Notes under the pieces: model-generated | Told to the model about the DNA's origin: nothing | Database searches by the model: none | The model's input: only the letters and a program-made list of their open reading frames with translations | Part shown: piece by piece, positions 7,426 through 14,974 of the stretch | Layout: every line of letters starts with the position of its first letter | Position numbering within the stretch: the first letter of the stretch is position 1 | Position numbers and translations under genes: made by a program | Origin: an uncultured Poribacteria bacterium | Lineage (GTDB): Bacteria; Poribacteria; WGA-4E; WGA-3G | Assembly (NCBI GenBank): GCA_951828515.1 | Contig: OX639992.1 | Span: 2,892,217-2,956,216 of the forward strand | Direction of reading: 5' to 3' | Length of the DNA: 64,000 nucleotides

Positions 7426-7722
7426 ATGAGGAATAAAGGCGTGCCACATTATAAGCACCGCGAAGAAGGTATCAGCGAAAATAGAAGCCAATGGATACGC
7501 AATAAATTGGACGGGACAGTGATACTTCTGCAACCCATCCGCTTTTATCGACGCTTTATTTCGCCATTCTTGCCACCGTCCTGCCGATTCTATCCGACAT
7601 GCTCGCAATATGCACTCCAGGCGTTAAAACGCTACGGTGCCCTCAAAGGGTGTTGGCTAACAATTAAACGACTTTCAAAGTGCCATCCGTGCCATCCGGG
7701 GGGCTTTGATCCTCTAAAATAG
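7426..7722 (+). CDS. yidD: Membrane protein insertion efficiency factor YidD
   Basis: The C-terminal 70 residues carry the full signature: [30 protein letters not shown], with the three Cys residues of the family, and [12 protein letters not shown] at the end. YidD is a small amphipathic membrane-associated protein that assists YidC-dependent insertion. The frame from ATG 7426 gives 98 residues, about 28 more than the usual start just before [10 protein letters not shown]; the TTG at about 7506 or the GTG at about 7519 are alternatives, but neither has a clear ribosome site, whereas the ATG at 7426 overlaps the preceding shifted frame (ATGA). The position between rnpA and yidC is canonical. 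Confidence 0.9.
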   Translation: MRNKGVPHYKHREEGISENRSQWIRNKLDGTVILLQPIRFYRRFISPFLPPSCRFYPTCSQYALQALKRYGALKGCWLTIKRLSKCHPCHPGGFDPLK

Positions 7723-7810
7723 CAGGGATGCCAATTGGCAGTCAGTCATCAGCAATCAGTAAAGAGGTTTTTGTCTAACACGCTTTACTTCTTAAAATAG
7801 CATCAAAACC

Positions 7811-7846
7811 GGTAGCCTGCAACACCGGCGCAGGCGGATATGAGGG
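7811..7846. repeat. Dispersed repeat, GTAGCCTGCAACA family, copy 1
   Basis: A segment with GCCTGC and GCAGGC as inverted arms (GTAGCCTGCAACACCGGCGC at its start, ending GGCGGATATGAGGG) recurs at 38128-38162 and 55430-55460. In copies 1 and 3 it is followed within about 60 bases by CCGCAAGG plus an A-rich tract. The remainder of the 7723-7949 gap holds further repeat-like DNA and no gene. Confidence 0.65.
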
Positions 7847-7949
7847 ACGCACGTCAACATCGAAACGCACAGCCTTCCTCCGCAAGGTAAAATTAAAAAT
7901 CCGCAAGGAAAAATTAAAAAACACAAAAAGTGAGGAGCATCTAATCTCC

Positions 7950-9788
7950 ATGGGAGCACGTTACATTCTTGCATTGGTTCTAATGATTGCTGTGATGATC
8001 GGATGGAGCCTATTTTTCGGCAAACGTTTTACCCCGCAACCCGATGAAACCGTAACTACCGAAACACCAGCAGCCTCAAGTCCAAACGAAACACAATCGG
8101 ATACCGCGGCGCAGGAAGCATTCGATGGAGCCGATGCATCTGTGAGTCCTGACCTCTGGACACCAGTCGAGGAGAGTCCAGACGATGCAAAAGTCAATGT
8201 CCAAACCGATAACTATAGTATCGTCTTTAATGAAAAACTCGCAATCGCTAAACAGTGGCGATTAAATCACTTTCCAGACCGAACAGATACCGACAAAAGC
8301 CCCTTGAACCTGATCCCAGAAAATGCTTTGCGTTGTCTCAAACTTGAGTTCGGAAATTCGCAGCTGCAACTCGATTCACTCCGTGCCAGATGGAAGGCTA
8401 ACAAATCCGAAATTAACATCACAAACGGGCAACAGACGGACACACTCATCTTCGGAACAACAATTGGAGAAAAATTACAAATAGCAAAGCAGTTCACCTT
8501 CAATCCGGACAGTTACTTCGTTGACATGACGCTAATCTTCAAAAATGTTTCTGACGAACCATTGTTGATGGGCGGAACTGAACCCACAAACGGATACCAA
8601 CTTCAGTGGGGACGCGGTATCAATGCCGATCTGCTTCCACATGAAAAGAAAAGTGGCAAACGTGGACGACGCGGCACAGAAGGCTCGAAAGCATACATCG
8701 GTGAGGACAAGCCGAGGCGTGAATTCAAACCTGAACGGGCTTTAGCTACAGTGCTCTGGGCAGGATTAGACAGTCAGTACTTCGGCGCATTGATGATTCC
8801 GGACCCTCAACTTGCCGCTACATATAGATTTATAGAGACACCACAGGCAAATGTTACGACCGACATCACTGTCACCGCACCAACGGAGACTGCGGCACTC
8901 GTCGTCCCGAGTTTTTATCTCGCAGCACACGGGAAAACGACGCATGTTTTCCGGCTCTACGTCGGACCGAAAAACGATACGATTCTAAAAAGTATAGAGG
9001 CACCGAATGCGTCTGATGAAAACCCTGTGCGTCTCTCGAAAATCATTGATTTCGGATTCTTCTGGCCCCTCGCATGGGGGATGCTCTGGATATTTAAGGG
9101 CTTGCACGGTATCTTTGGAAACTACGGGATCGCAATTATCCTTCTGACGGCTTTGGTGAAGGTCATCTCTTATCCCTTCACCCGCAAAGCACATAAATCT
9201 ATGAAGGAGATGCAGAAACTTCAACCACAGTTAGTCGAATTGAAGGAGAAGTACAGGGATGACCCACAGAAACTCAATCGAGCCACAATGCGACTTTACA
9301 AGGAACACGGCGTCAACCCGTTAGGTGGCTGTATACCGTGGCTTCCACAAATTCCGATTTTTTGGGCACTCTTCGCACTTCTTGGAAGCGCGGTCGAACT
9401 CCGTGGGGCACCCTTCCTGTTATGGATCGATGACCTTTCTGCCCCTGATACTTTAGTCGATCTACCTTTCACGATTCCATTGATTGTCACACAGATAGAT
9501 GCCGTCCGACTATTGCCTATAATAAACGGTTTGACAACCTGGCTCCAACAGAAATTTGTCGGCAATATGGCACCAACAACGGACAACATGCAAGCAAAAT
9601 TGATGCAGTTTATGCCGCTCATTTTTATCTTCATCTTCTATAATTGGGCATCCGGGTTTGTGTTGTATTGGTTGTGCAATAACGTTTTCACAATAGCACA
9701 ACAATACTTACAAAACCGAAGTGAAGCTGACGAAGATCAATCCGCACCAGCAGACACGAAAAAAAGAAACAACTCCAAACGAAAATAA
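7950..9788 (+). CDS. yidC: Membrane protein insertase YidC
   Basis: 612 residues, the length of Gram-negative YidC. Layout: N-terminal membrane segment (ILALVLMIAVMIGWSLFF), an acidic linker, a large periplasmic beta-supersandwich domain (about 85-345), then the conserved insertase core from GFFWPLAWGMLWIFKGLHGIFGNYG with the following helices, KVISYPFTRKAHKSMKEMQKLQPQL, and PIFWALFALLGSAVELRGAPF. The Arg of the hydrophilic groove is seen in SYPFTRKA. The tail ends in a basic stretch (KKRNNSKRK), which often helps ribosome contact. A GAGGAG site lies about 13 bases before ATG 7950. Works with YidD and, for some clients, SecYEG. Confidence 0.97.
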   Translation: MGARYILALVLMIAVMIGWSLFFGKRFTPQPDETVTTETPAASSPNETQSDTAAQEAFDGADASVSPDLWTPVEESPDDAKVNVQTDNYSIVFNEKLAIAKQWRLNHFPDRTDTDKSPLNLIPENALRCLKLEFGNSQLQLDSLRARWKANKSEINITNGQQTDTLIFGTTIGEKLQIAKQFTFNPDSYFVDMTLIFKNVSDEPLLMGGTEPTNGYQLQWGRGINADLLPHEKKSGKRGRRGTEGSKAYIGEDKPRREFKPERALATVLWAGLDSQYFGALMIPDPQLAATYRFIETPQANVTTDITVTAPTETAALVVPSFYLAAHGKTTHVFRLYVGPKNDTILKSIEAPNASDENPVRLSKIIDFGFFWPLAWGMLWIFKGLHGIFGNYGIAIILLTALVKVISYPFTRKAHKSMKEMQKLQPQLVELKEKYRDDPQKLNRATMRLYKEHGVNPLGGCIPWLPQIPIFWALFALLGSAVELRGAPFLLWIDDLSAPDTLVDLPFTIPLIVTQIDAVRLLPIINGLTTWLQQKFVGNMAPTTDNMQAKLMQFMPLIFIFIFYNWASGFVLYWLCNNVFTIAQQYLQNRSEADEDQSAPADTKKRNNSKRK

Positions 9789-9887
9789 AACTATTTTAAC
9801 GAGAACGCAGCCATATGTAAAGGCACGTGAAATCATTAACCTGCTTGACCGAACCGCAAGGTATAATTAAAAAAAGGATTTTAACCT

Positions 9888-10511
9888 GTGCAGCACTACA
9901 TCGAAACCGAAGGCGATACAGTGGAGGAAGCAATTGAACTTGCACTGACTGAACTTGAGGCAACTCGAGAGCAGGTCACAATCGACATTGTCAACGAACC
10001 TACGAAAGGGATTTTGAATTTCGGTGCTAAACCGGCGAAGGTTCGGGCAACGCTCAAACAAGATGTCTCTACCGCACCCGATACAATCCTAAAGGAGATG
10101 CTCAATCGGATGAGAATTGATGCTGAGATCGAATCGAGTTTTGTCGATGGTAGCACTCACCTCAATATCGCCACCGACAGTCCCGCACTCCTCATTGGGA
10201 AACACGGGCAGACGCTCGATGCAATTGAACGTTTACTTAATTGTATCGTCAACAAAGCCTCGCTTGTAAAAAGACGCGTTTTCGTCAACACAGAAGGCTA
10301 TCGAGAACGTCGAGAAGAACGACTCGTCGAAATGGCACATCAAGTCGCTGAAAAGGTCAGATACACCGAGCGGGAGGTCGTCCTCGCTCCGATGTCCGCA
10401 CGCGATCGGCGTATCATTCATGTTACCTTGAAAGGGGATGCGGTCGTGTCTACCTACAGCCAAGGCGAGGGTGAAATGCGACGCGTCGTCGTTACAACGC
10501 AACAACCTTAA
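9888..10511 (+). CDS. jag: RNA-binding protein Jag/KhpB (SpoIIIJ-associated)
   Basis: About 207 residues from GTG 9888 with AAGGA 10 bases upstream. Three domains are visible: Jag-N (1-50, GDTVEEAIELALTELEATREQVTIDIV, with the family's GILNFGAKPA), a KH domain (about 75-145, with LIGKHGQTLDAIERLLN as the GxxG loop region), and R3H (about 150-205, around APMSARDRRIIHVTLKGD). It binds RNA and in several phyla affects cell elongation and translation. It is the standard partner downstream of yidC. Confidence 0.93.
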   Translation: MQHYIETEGDTVEEAIELALTELEATREQVTIDIVNEPTKGILNFGAKPAKVRATLKQDVSTAPDTILKEMLNRMRIDAEIESSFVDGSTHLNIATDSPALLIGKHGQTLDAIERLLNCIVNKASLVKRRVFVNTEGYRERREERLVEMAHQVAEKVRYTEREVVLAPMSARDRRIIHVTLKGDAVVSTYSQGEGEMRRVVVTTQQP

Positions 10512-10603
10512 AATGGCAATTAGTGGTCAGCCGTCAGGCGGATTTTTTCAAAAAATCCTTTCAGCGATCAGTTAAGAGGATATCGTTTAACGAAGGTCTC
10601 TTT

Positions 10604-10638
10604 GCTGACTGCTGACTGCTGACTGCTGACTGCTGATA
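10604..10638. repeat. 7-bp tandem repeat (GCTGACT)
   Basis: Four exact GCTGACT units and a fifth, GCTGATA, end 8 bases before the mnmE start. Similar runs appear at about 2880-2904 and, degenerate, at about 21745-21770, in each case in intergenic DNA, together with ATCAGCAATCAGTAAAGAGG-like segments. Confidence 0.8.
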
Positions 10639-10646
10639 ACTATTCT

Positions 10647-12035
10647 ATGGAATTCCACGATACGATCGCAGCTATCGCAACAGCACGGGGTGAAGCCGGC
10701 ATCGGCATCGTCCGAGTGAGTGGTGACCTCGCACTACCGATTGCCGCTGAATTGTTCCGATCACCGCGCGGTGTGTTTCCAACAGAACTCGCAACGCATA
10801 CGCTCACTTATGGACACATCGTAGATACAAACGCCGCTGATGAAGTCATCGACGAAGTGTTACTCGGTGTCATGCACGCACCGAAGACATATACCGGTGA
10901 AGACATCGTCGAATTTAACTGCCACGGCGGTCCAGTGACACTCACAGCCGTGTTAAACTTGGTAGTGAAGAGCGGGGCGCGGGTCGCCGAACCCGGAGAA
11001 TTTACAAAACGTGCCTTCCTCAATGGAAGGCTGGATTTGGCACAAGCGGAAGCAGTTGCTGAACTCATCGCTTCAAAAACAGATCTTAACCGAAAAATCG
11101 CTATACAGGCACTCGCCGGAAAACTCTCTAATACTGTAAATTCCCTCAGCGACCAACTCGCTGACTTGCTCGCAGAGATTGAGGCATCCATCGACTTCCC
11201 CGAAGAAGATTTGGATTTCATGAAGGTGGAGACACAACTTGAGGCGGCGCGTGCTGTTCAGACCGACTTAACGGCACTGCTCGACACTGCCCACGAAGGG
11301 AGAATTATCGCAGAGGGTGTTAATGTCGCTATATTGGGTAAACCGAACGTCGGAAAATCAAGTCTGCTCAACGCACTCGTTGGCGCGACACGCGCAATCG
11401 TTACAGACATACCCGGCACGACACGCGATACAATTGAGGAAACGATTAACGTCAGCGGCATCCCCTTGAAACTCATTGATACCGCCGGAATTCGACAGAC
11501 AGATGACATTGTAGAACAACAAGGCGTTCAACGGAGCAAAGCGGTGCGTGACAGAGCAGAACTGTTACTATTGGTGTTCGATGCCTCACAACCGCTGAAC
11601 AACGCGGACTTGGAACTCTTACAGACAGCACAATCAACCAAGGCAATTCTTATTCTCAACAAGGTGGATCTACCGGTTCTGACGCCAGCAACGACATTGC
11701 TTATGCACTGTCCTAAAAAACAGGTTGTCGAGACAGCCATTCCTGAGGGTAAGGGGCTTGAAACCCTAAAATCTACGATTTGTGAGGAATTGCTTGGAGG
11801 CGAATGGGTCGTCGGTGAATCACCGATTGTGACAAACGCTCGCCACCAAGAAGCGCTCCGACGCGCAGACGAAGGACTCAATTATGTGATAGAGAGTCTC
11901 GAAAACGGTATGCCTCCGGACCTTGTCGCAGTCGATCTACGGATCAGTTTGGACGGGCTCGGAGACATTGTCGGTAAAACAACAACTGAAGATATTTTGG
12001 ATAGAATTTTCTCTCAGTTCTGCGTCGGAAAGTGA
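10647..12035 (+). CDS. mnmE: tRNA modification GTPase MnmE
   Basis: 462 residues, normal for MnmE (TrmE). N-terminal folate-binding domain opens with DTIAAIATARGEAGIGIVRVSG; the G domain inserted in the helical domain shows G1 GKPNVGKSS, G2/G3 DIPGTTRDT and DTAG, G4 NKVD; the protein ends in the obligatory FCVGK, whose Cys is catalytic. With MnmG it makes the 5-carboxymethylaminomethyl group on wobble uridine 34. It closes the rnpA-yidC-jag-mnmE block. No ribosome site is clear because the region before it is tandem repeat DNA. Confidence 0.97.
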   Translation: MEFHDTIAAIATARGEAGIGIVRVSGDLALPIAAELFRSPRGVFPTELATHTLTYGHIVDTNAADEVIDEVLLGVMHAPKTYTGEDIVEFNCHGGPVTLTAVLNLVVKSGARVAEPGEFTKRAFLNGRLDLAQAEAVAELIASKTDLNRKIAIQALAGKLSNTVNSLSDQLADLLAEIEASIDFPEEDLDFMKVETQLEAARAVQTDLTALLDTAHEGRIIAEGVNVAILGKPNVGKSSLLNALVGATRAIVTDIPGTTRDTIEETINVSGIPLKLIDTAGIRQTDDIVEQQGVQRSKAVRDRAELLLLVFDASQPLNNADLELLQTAQSTKAILILNKVDLPVLTPATTLLMHCPKKQVVETAIPEGKGLETLKSTICEELLGGEWVVGESPIVTNARHQEALRRADEGLNYVIESLENGMPPDLVAVDLRISLDGLGDIVGKTTTEDILDRIFSQFCVGK

Positions 12036-12128
12036 TGAATGAGAACTTTTACTGTGATTCGGTGTGTCTATTTCTGCACACAAGCAGAGGGCATTGATTC
12101 TGGACATAACATCACAAAGGAGTGAATC

Positions 12129-12329
12129 ATGTTAGGAGCAAAACAACAGTGGTGCCCTCGCTGCCAAAGGCACGTACAAACAGAGCAGAAGCGGTCCTAC
12201 GTTGGCAGACAGAAGGAGCTTGTTAAAATTATTATTACCTGTTTCAAGTGTCGGACGACGCTATCGAGCAAAACAACCAGTGCAGCCGCACTTGAGCAGA
12301 GTGAGGAAGAGACTCCAACTGAACAGTAG
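12129..12329 (+). CDS. Small zinc-ribbon-like protein, unknown function
   Basis: 66 residues from ATG 12129 with AAAGGAG 8 bases upstream. Two Cys pairs, CPRC (9-12) and CFKC (38-41), separated by a basic segment, make a plausible zinc ribbon; the C-terminus is Ser/Glu-rich and looks disordered (SAAALEQSEEETPTEQ). I recognise no family. It could bind nucleic acid or be a zinc-binding accessory protein. It stands alone between mnmE and a MITE-like element. Confidence 0.6.
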   Translation: MLGAKQQWCPRCQRHVQTEQKRSYVGRQKELVKIIITCFKCRTTLSSKTTSAAALEQSEEETPTEQ

Positions 12330-12343
12330 CGCAAACACCTTAT

Positions 12344-12476
12344 AGGACTTACGCACTTCCCCGGTAGGTGCGGAATGTAATACAAGGAATGGATTTAGTC
12401 TATCCCCAGACTAAATCCCCTAACCGCACCGATTGCGCTGTAATAGACTGAATTCTTTGATGTTTGCGTAAGTCCT
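12344..12476. mobile_element. MITE-like element, copy 2 of the AGGACTTACGCA family
   Basis: AGGACTTACGCA at 12344-12355 and its exact reverse complement at 12465-12476 bound a 133-bp segment. The termini equal those at 740-859, but the interior differs: it carries GGTGCGG (12373-12379) and its partner CCGCACC (12424-12430). Sharing ends but not middle is typical of non-autonomous elements cross-mobilised by one transposase. Confidence 0.72.
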
Positions 12477-12558
12477 GCCTTATTTATGAGACGCTCTGCT
12501 GAAATTAATTGAAATCGTAAATAAATTAAGGCGTTATTAACAAAAAAGGAGAAAAATA

Positions 12559-13473
12559 ATGTTTAATTCTGTTTTTCGCCGCATATCACTCGGCGTCCTG
12601 CTCCTGATGGTATGCACAATACCCGCGCTCATCGCGAGTGAAGAGGTCCAATGGAGTAAGTCAATCGAAGAGAGCATGTCAGCAGCCAAAACGACCGGCA
12701 AACCGATGATGATGGACTTCTACACCGATTGGTGAGGGTTCTGTAAGCGGCTGGATGCCGAAACGTTTACGGATACACATATTATCGAGCTCTCTGAGAA
12801 GTTTGTTCCCGTCAAAGTGAATCCAGAAGATAAGGAACGTCCCATCAATGAAGAGACGCGGAGTCGGTACGGTGTCACTGCTTATCCAGCAGTCCTGTTC
12901 GTCAGTCCAGATGGCGGTCTCATCCAAAGGGCTTCAGGATTTCTCACACCGGAACAGTTTTCACCGATTATGCAAGATGCCCTGAAAAAAGAGGCGGCAT
13001 TCCAAGAGAAATTGGAAGAATTGAGGGCGAAATCGGATGATGCCAAACTTAACGCGCAGGTCGCGCTTACCTATCTCGAACGGAAGCAGCTTGAAGAAGC
13101 AGTCTTGTTCAGTGAGAAGGCGTTTGAGCACGACCCGAAAAACCGTACGAAGCTCATCCCGGACCTGCATAACCAATTGGGACTCGCTTACGGCGCGCTC
13201 GTTGAAGCGGCTATGCTTGCAAATACCGAAGAAGCGGAGACCCACTTTGAAAAGGCTGTATCGCATTTCAAAATCGTCATAGACGCATACTCGAACAGCA
13301 AAGCCTATGAACCCGCTCAATACTACCTCGGCGTGACATACGCCATCAAAGGGCATTATGAAGATGCGGTCTCGGTGCTTGAGAACTTGTCCCACCATGC
13401 TAAGGACAAGAACATAAGGCAGAGTGCCGAAGGGATGCTGGAGCGGGTCAAAGATTTGGCGAGTTCCAACTAA
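12559..13473 (+). CDS. Exported thioredoxin-like/TPR protein with in-frame TGA at the active site: candidate selenoprotein
   Basis: ATG 12559 follows AAAAAGGAG. Residues 1-26 form a signal peptide (SLGVLLLMVCTIPALIA). A thioredoxin-like domain follows: EEVQWSKSIEESMSAAKTTGKPMMMDFYTDW, then TGA at codon 59 (12733-12735), then GFCKRLDAETF. Family members read WCxxC here, so the stop stands exactly on the first active-site Cys, giving U-G-F-C if read as selenocysteine. The frame stays open to 13473 (304 residues), with cis-Pro region VTAYPAVLF and TPR-like helices after residue 160 (EAVLFSEKAFEHDP, AQYYLGVTYAIKGHYEDAV). A hairpin follows the TGA directly. Alternative: a simple Cys-to-stop mutation and a broken gene, but the rest shows no decay. 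TGA is an ordinary stop elsewhere in the window, for example mnmE. Confidence 0.72.
12741..12773 (+). promoter_or_regulatory. Putative bacterial SECIS hairpin after the TGA codon
   Basis: Five bases after the TGA (12733-12735), CUGUAAG (12741-12747) can pair with UUUACGG (12766-12772), and CGGC (12748-12751) with GCCG (12757-12760), leaving loop UGGAU and a five-base bulge AAACG on the 3' side. The apical loop starts 16 bases after the TGA and contains G residues, as in known bacterial SECIS elements, where SelB binds. This is a hand fold; bacterial SECIS elements vary, so support is moderate. Confidence 0.5.
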
Positions 13474-13482
13474 TAATTTCCA

Positions 13483-13626
13483 GTAGGTACGGTTTCTAAT
13501 GTTCTGTCAACCTTGAAATGACGGTTTAGGTGGCATAAGCTCCCGAAACCTCCCCTGTAGGAGCGAGTTGTACTCGCGATCTTTATACTGTCAACTGTGG
13601 TGTGACACAGCACTAACCGTACCTAC
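13483..13626. mobile_element. MITE-like element with 12-bp GTAGGTACGGTT ends, touching the rRNA pseudouridine synthase stop
   Basis: GTAGGTACGGTT (13483-13494) and AACCGTACCTAC (13615-13626) are perfect inverted repeats 144 bp apart overall. The interior includes a small palindrome (GCGAGTTGTACTCGC, about 13562-13576). Read on the minus strand, the right end supplies the TAG stop of the pseudouridine synthase gene. Confidence 0.6.
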
Positions 13627-14336
13627 ACCACCATCAACTTTGAGATCTCCTCTGGTGTTAGAAGTCGATACTGTCCTAACGGAAGATTGCCTAACCCCAA
13701 ATTGCCGATTCGGGTCCGCTTCAAACGGATTACCGGATGCCCCACGGCTTTAAACATTAAACGTACCTGCCGTTTCTTTCCCTCGTGAATCACGACCTCA
13801 AATTTCGTTGACGTGTCGTCCTTATTTTCTCTCAAACGCTTGATCTTTGCAGGTGCCGTTGTTCCGCTCGGAATCGTGACACCCTGACGCAACCGTTGAA
13901 TCGCGTCGTCGCGTAGCACACCTTTCACCCACGCGAGATAGGTTTTCTCTACTTCATGGCTTGGATGTAACAACCGATAGGCAAAATCTCCATCGTTTGT
14001 GAAGAGAAGAAGTCCCTCAGTTTCCAAGTCTAAGCGTCCGACAGGATAGATGGTATCGGGTAGATCCGCGACAAGCTCCATGACCGTAGGGCGTCCGCGT
14101 TCATCACGACGCGTCGTCAGGTAGCCTGCGGGTTTGTTCAGCATCAGATAGGTGCATTCTGCTAACGGCTCGACCTGTTTCCCCTCAAATTCAACAACAT
14201 CAACTCCCTCTTCAATCGGGTGTCCCGGGACCAAAATAGATTCGCCGTTGACGGTAACAGCCCCATCTCGGACGCTCTTTTTTACCGATCGCCGTGAGGC
14301 GATTCCTGAGGTAGCAATATACTTTTCAAGTCTCAT
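13623..14336 (-). CDS. Pseudouridine synthase, RsuA/RluB/RluE/RluF family
   Basis: 237 residues from ATG 14336, which forms an ATGA overlap with the upstream HAD gene; a TTG at 14351 is less likely. N-terminal S4 RNA-binding domain (MRLEKYIATSGIASRRSVKKSVRDGAVTVNG), then the synthase core with the catalytic Asp in YPVGRLDLETEGLLLFTNDG and NKPAGYLTT earlier. These enzymes isomerise single uridines in 16S or 23S rRNA; which one cannot be told. The final codons run into the GTAGGTACGGTT repeat end, which gives the stop codon. Confidence 0.92.
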   Translation of the reverse strand: MRLEKYIATSGIASRRSVKKSVRDGAVTVNGESILVPGHPIEEGVDVVEFEGKQVEPLAECTYLMLNKPAGYLTTRRDERGRPTVMELVADLPDTIYPVGRLDLETEGLLLFTNDGDFAYRLLHPSHEVEKTYLAWVKGVLRDDAIQRLRQGVTIPSGTTAPAKIKRLRENKDDTSTKFEVVIHEGKKRQVRLMFKAVGHPVIRLKRTRIGNLGLGNLPLGQYRLLTPEEISKLMVV

Positions 14337-14974
14337 TTTTCTATCTGCCAACCCTTTTCTGTCGCGATACGCCTAAGCTGTCGGTCTGGGTTGACGGCAA
14401 CCGGATGCCCAAACAATTCCAGTTTGTGTGCATCCGTATGGTGGTTTCCGTACGCATAGGAGGCACTCAAATCAAACCCATGTTCAGTTGCGAGTTGCTG
14501 GGCAAGTTTCGCTTTGTTTTCTGCGAAAGGATGCAATCCGATGCGTTGTCCCGTGAACCTTCCGTCAGTTACTTCCAACTCGTGAGCGACCATCATATCG
14601 GTTTGGAAATGCTCATGAAACGACTGAACGAGGAACGACAACGAACCCGACATGAGAATAACTGTTCGTCCTTCGGCTTGGTGTGCATGGATTAATTCAG
14701 AAATGTGGGGCGCGATACTCGCACGCAGTGGGTCAACAAAACAACGGCGTGCGATTTCGTGGATGTGATCCTCTTCTAAACCGCGAAGATAGATTTTGTT
14801 GGACTTCGCTACTGGTAGGGACTTAACCCTCAGAAAATTGGATGTCCACGCAAGCAGGTTCGCTATAGGGATCTCGCCGTGGTTCAGTAGATGTGTCAGA
14901 AAAATCTGCTCTGAGGAGAGACGGATAATCGTGCCATCTAAATCGAAAATGGCACATGTTTTGGATTCTGTCAT
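14333..14974 (-). CDS. HAD-IB family phosphatase (SerB-like)
   Basis: 213 residues. Motif I FDLDGTI (nucleophile and acid/base Asp near residues 10 and 12), motif II MSGS, motif III Lys in AENKAKL, and motif IV YGNHHTD, which departs from the usual GDxxxD by one residue (Asn in place of the first Asp). The helical cap fits the HAD-IB class, which includes phosphoserine phosphatases and related phosphatases of unknown substrate. Coupled by 4-base ATGA overlaps to pdxJ upstream and the pseudouridine synthase downstream, so the three genes form a tight unit. Confidence 0.85.
   Translation of the reverse strand: MTESKTCAIFDLDGTIIRLSSEQIFLTHLLNHGEIPIANLLAWTSNFLRVKSLPVAKSNKIYLRGLEEDHIHEIARRCFVDPLRASIAPHISELIHAHQAEGRTVILMSGSLSFLVQSFHEHFQTDMMVAHELEVTDGRFTGQRIGLHPFAENKAKLAQQLATEHGFDLSASYAYGNHHTDAHKLELFGHPVAVNPDRQLRRIATEKGWQIEK

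Noticed and set aside
9845-9867. TTGACC and TATAAT as jag promoter
   Set aside because: The spacer is only 11 bases; the TATAAT is part of the CCGCAAGG-type repeat.
12559-12735. Genetic code with TGA as Trp to explain the thioredoxin stop
   Set aside because: Several other genes in the window end in TGA where homologues end, and Cys, not Trp, is expected at that codon.
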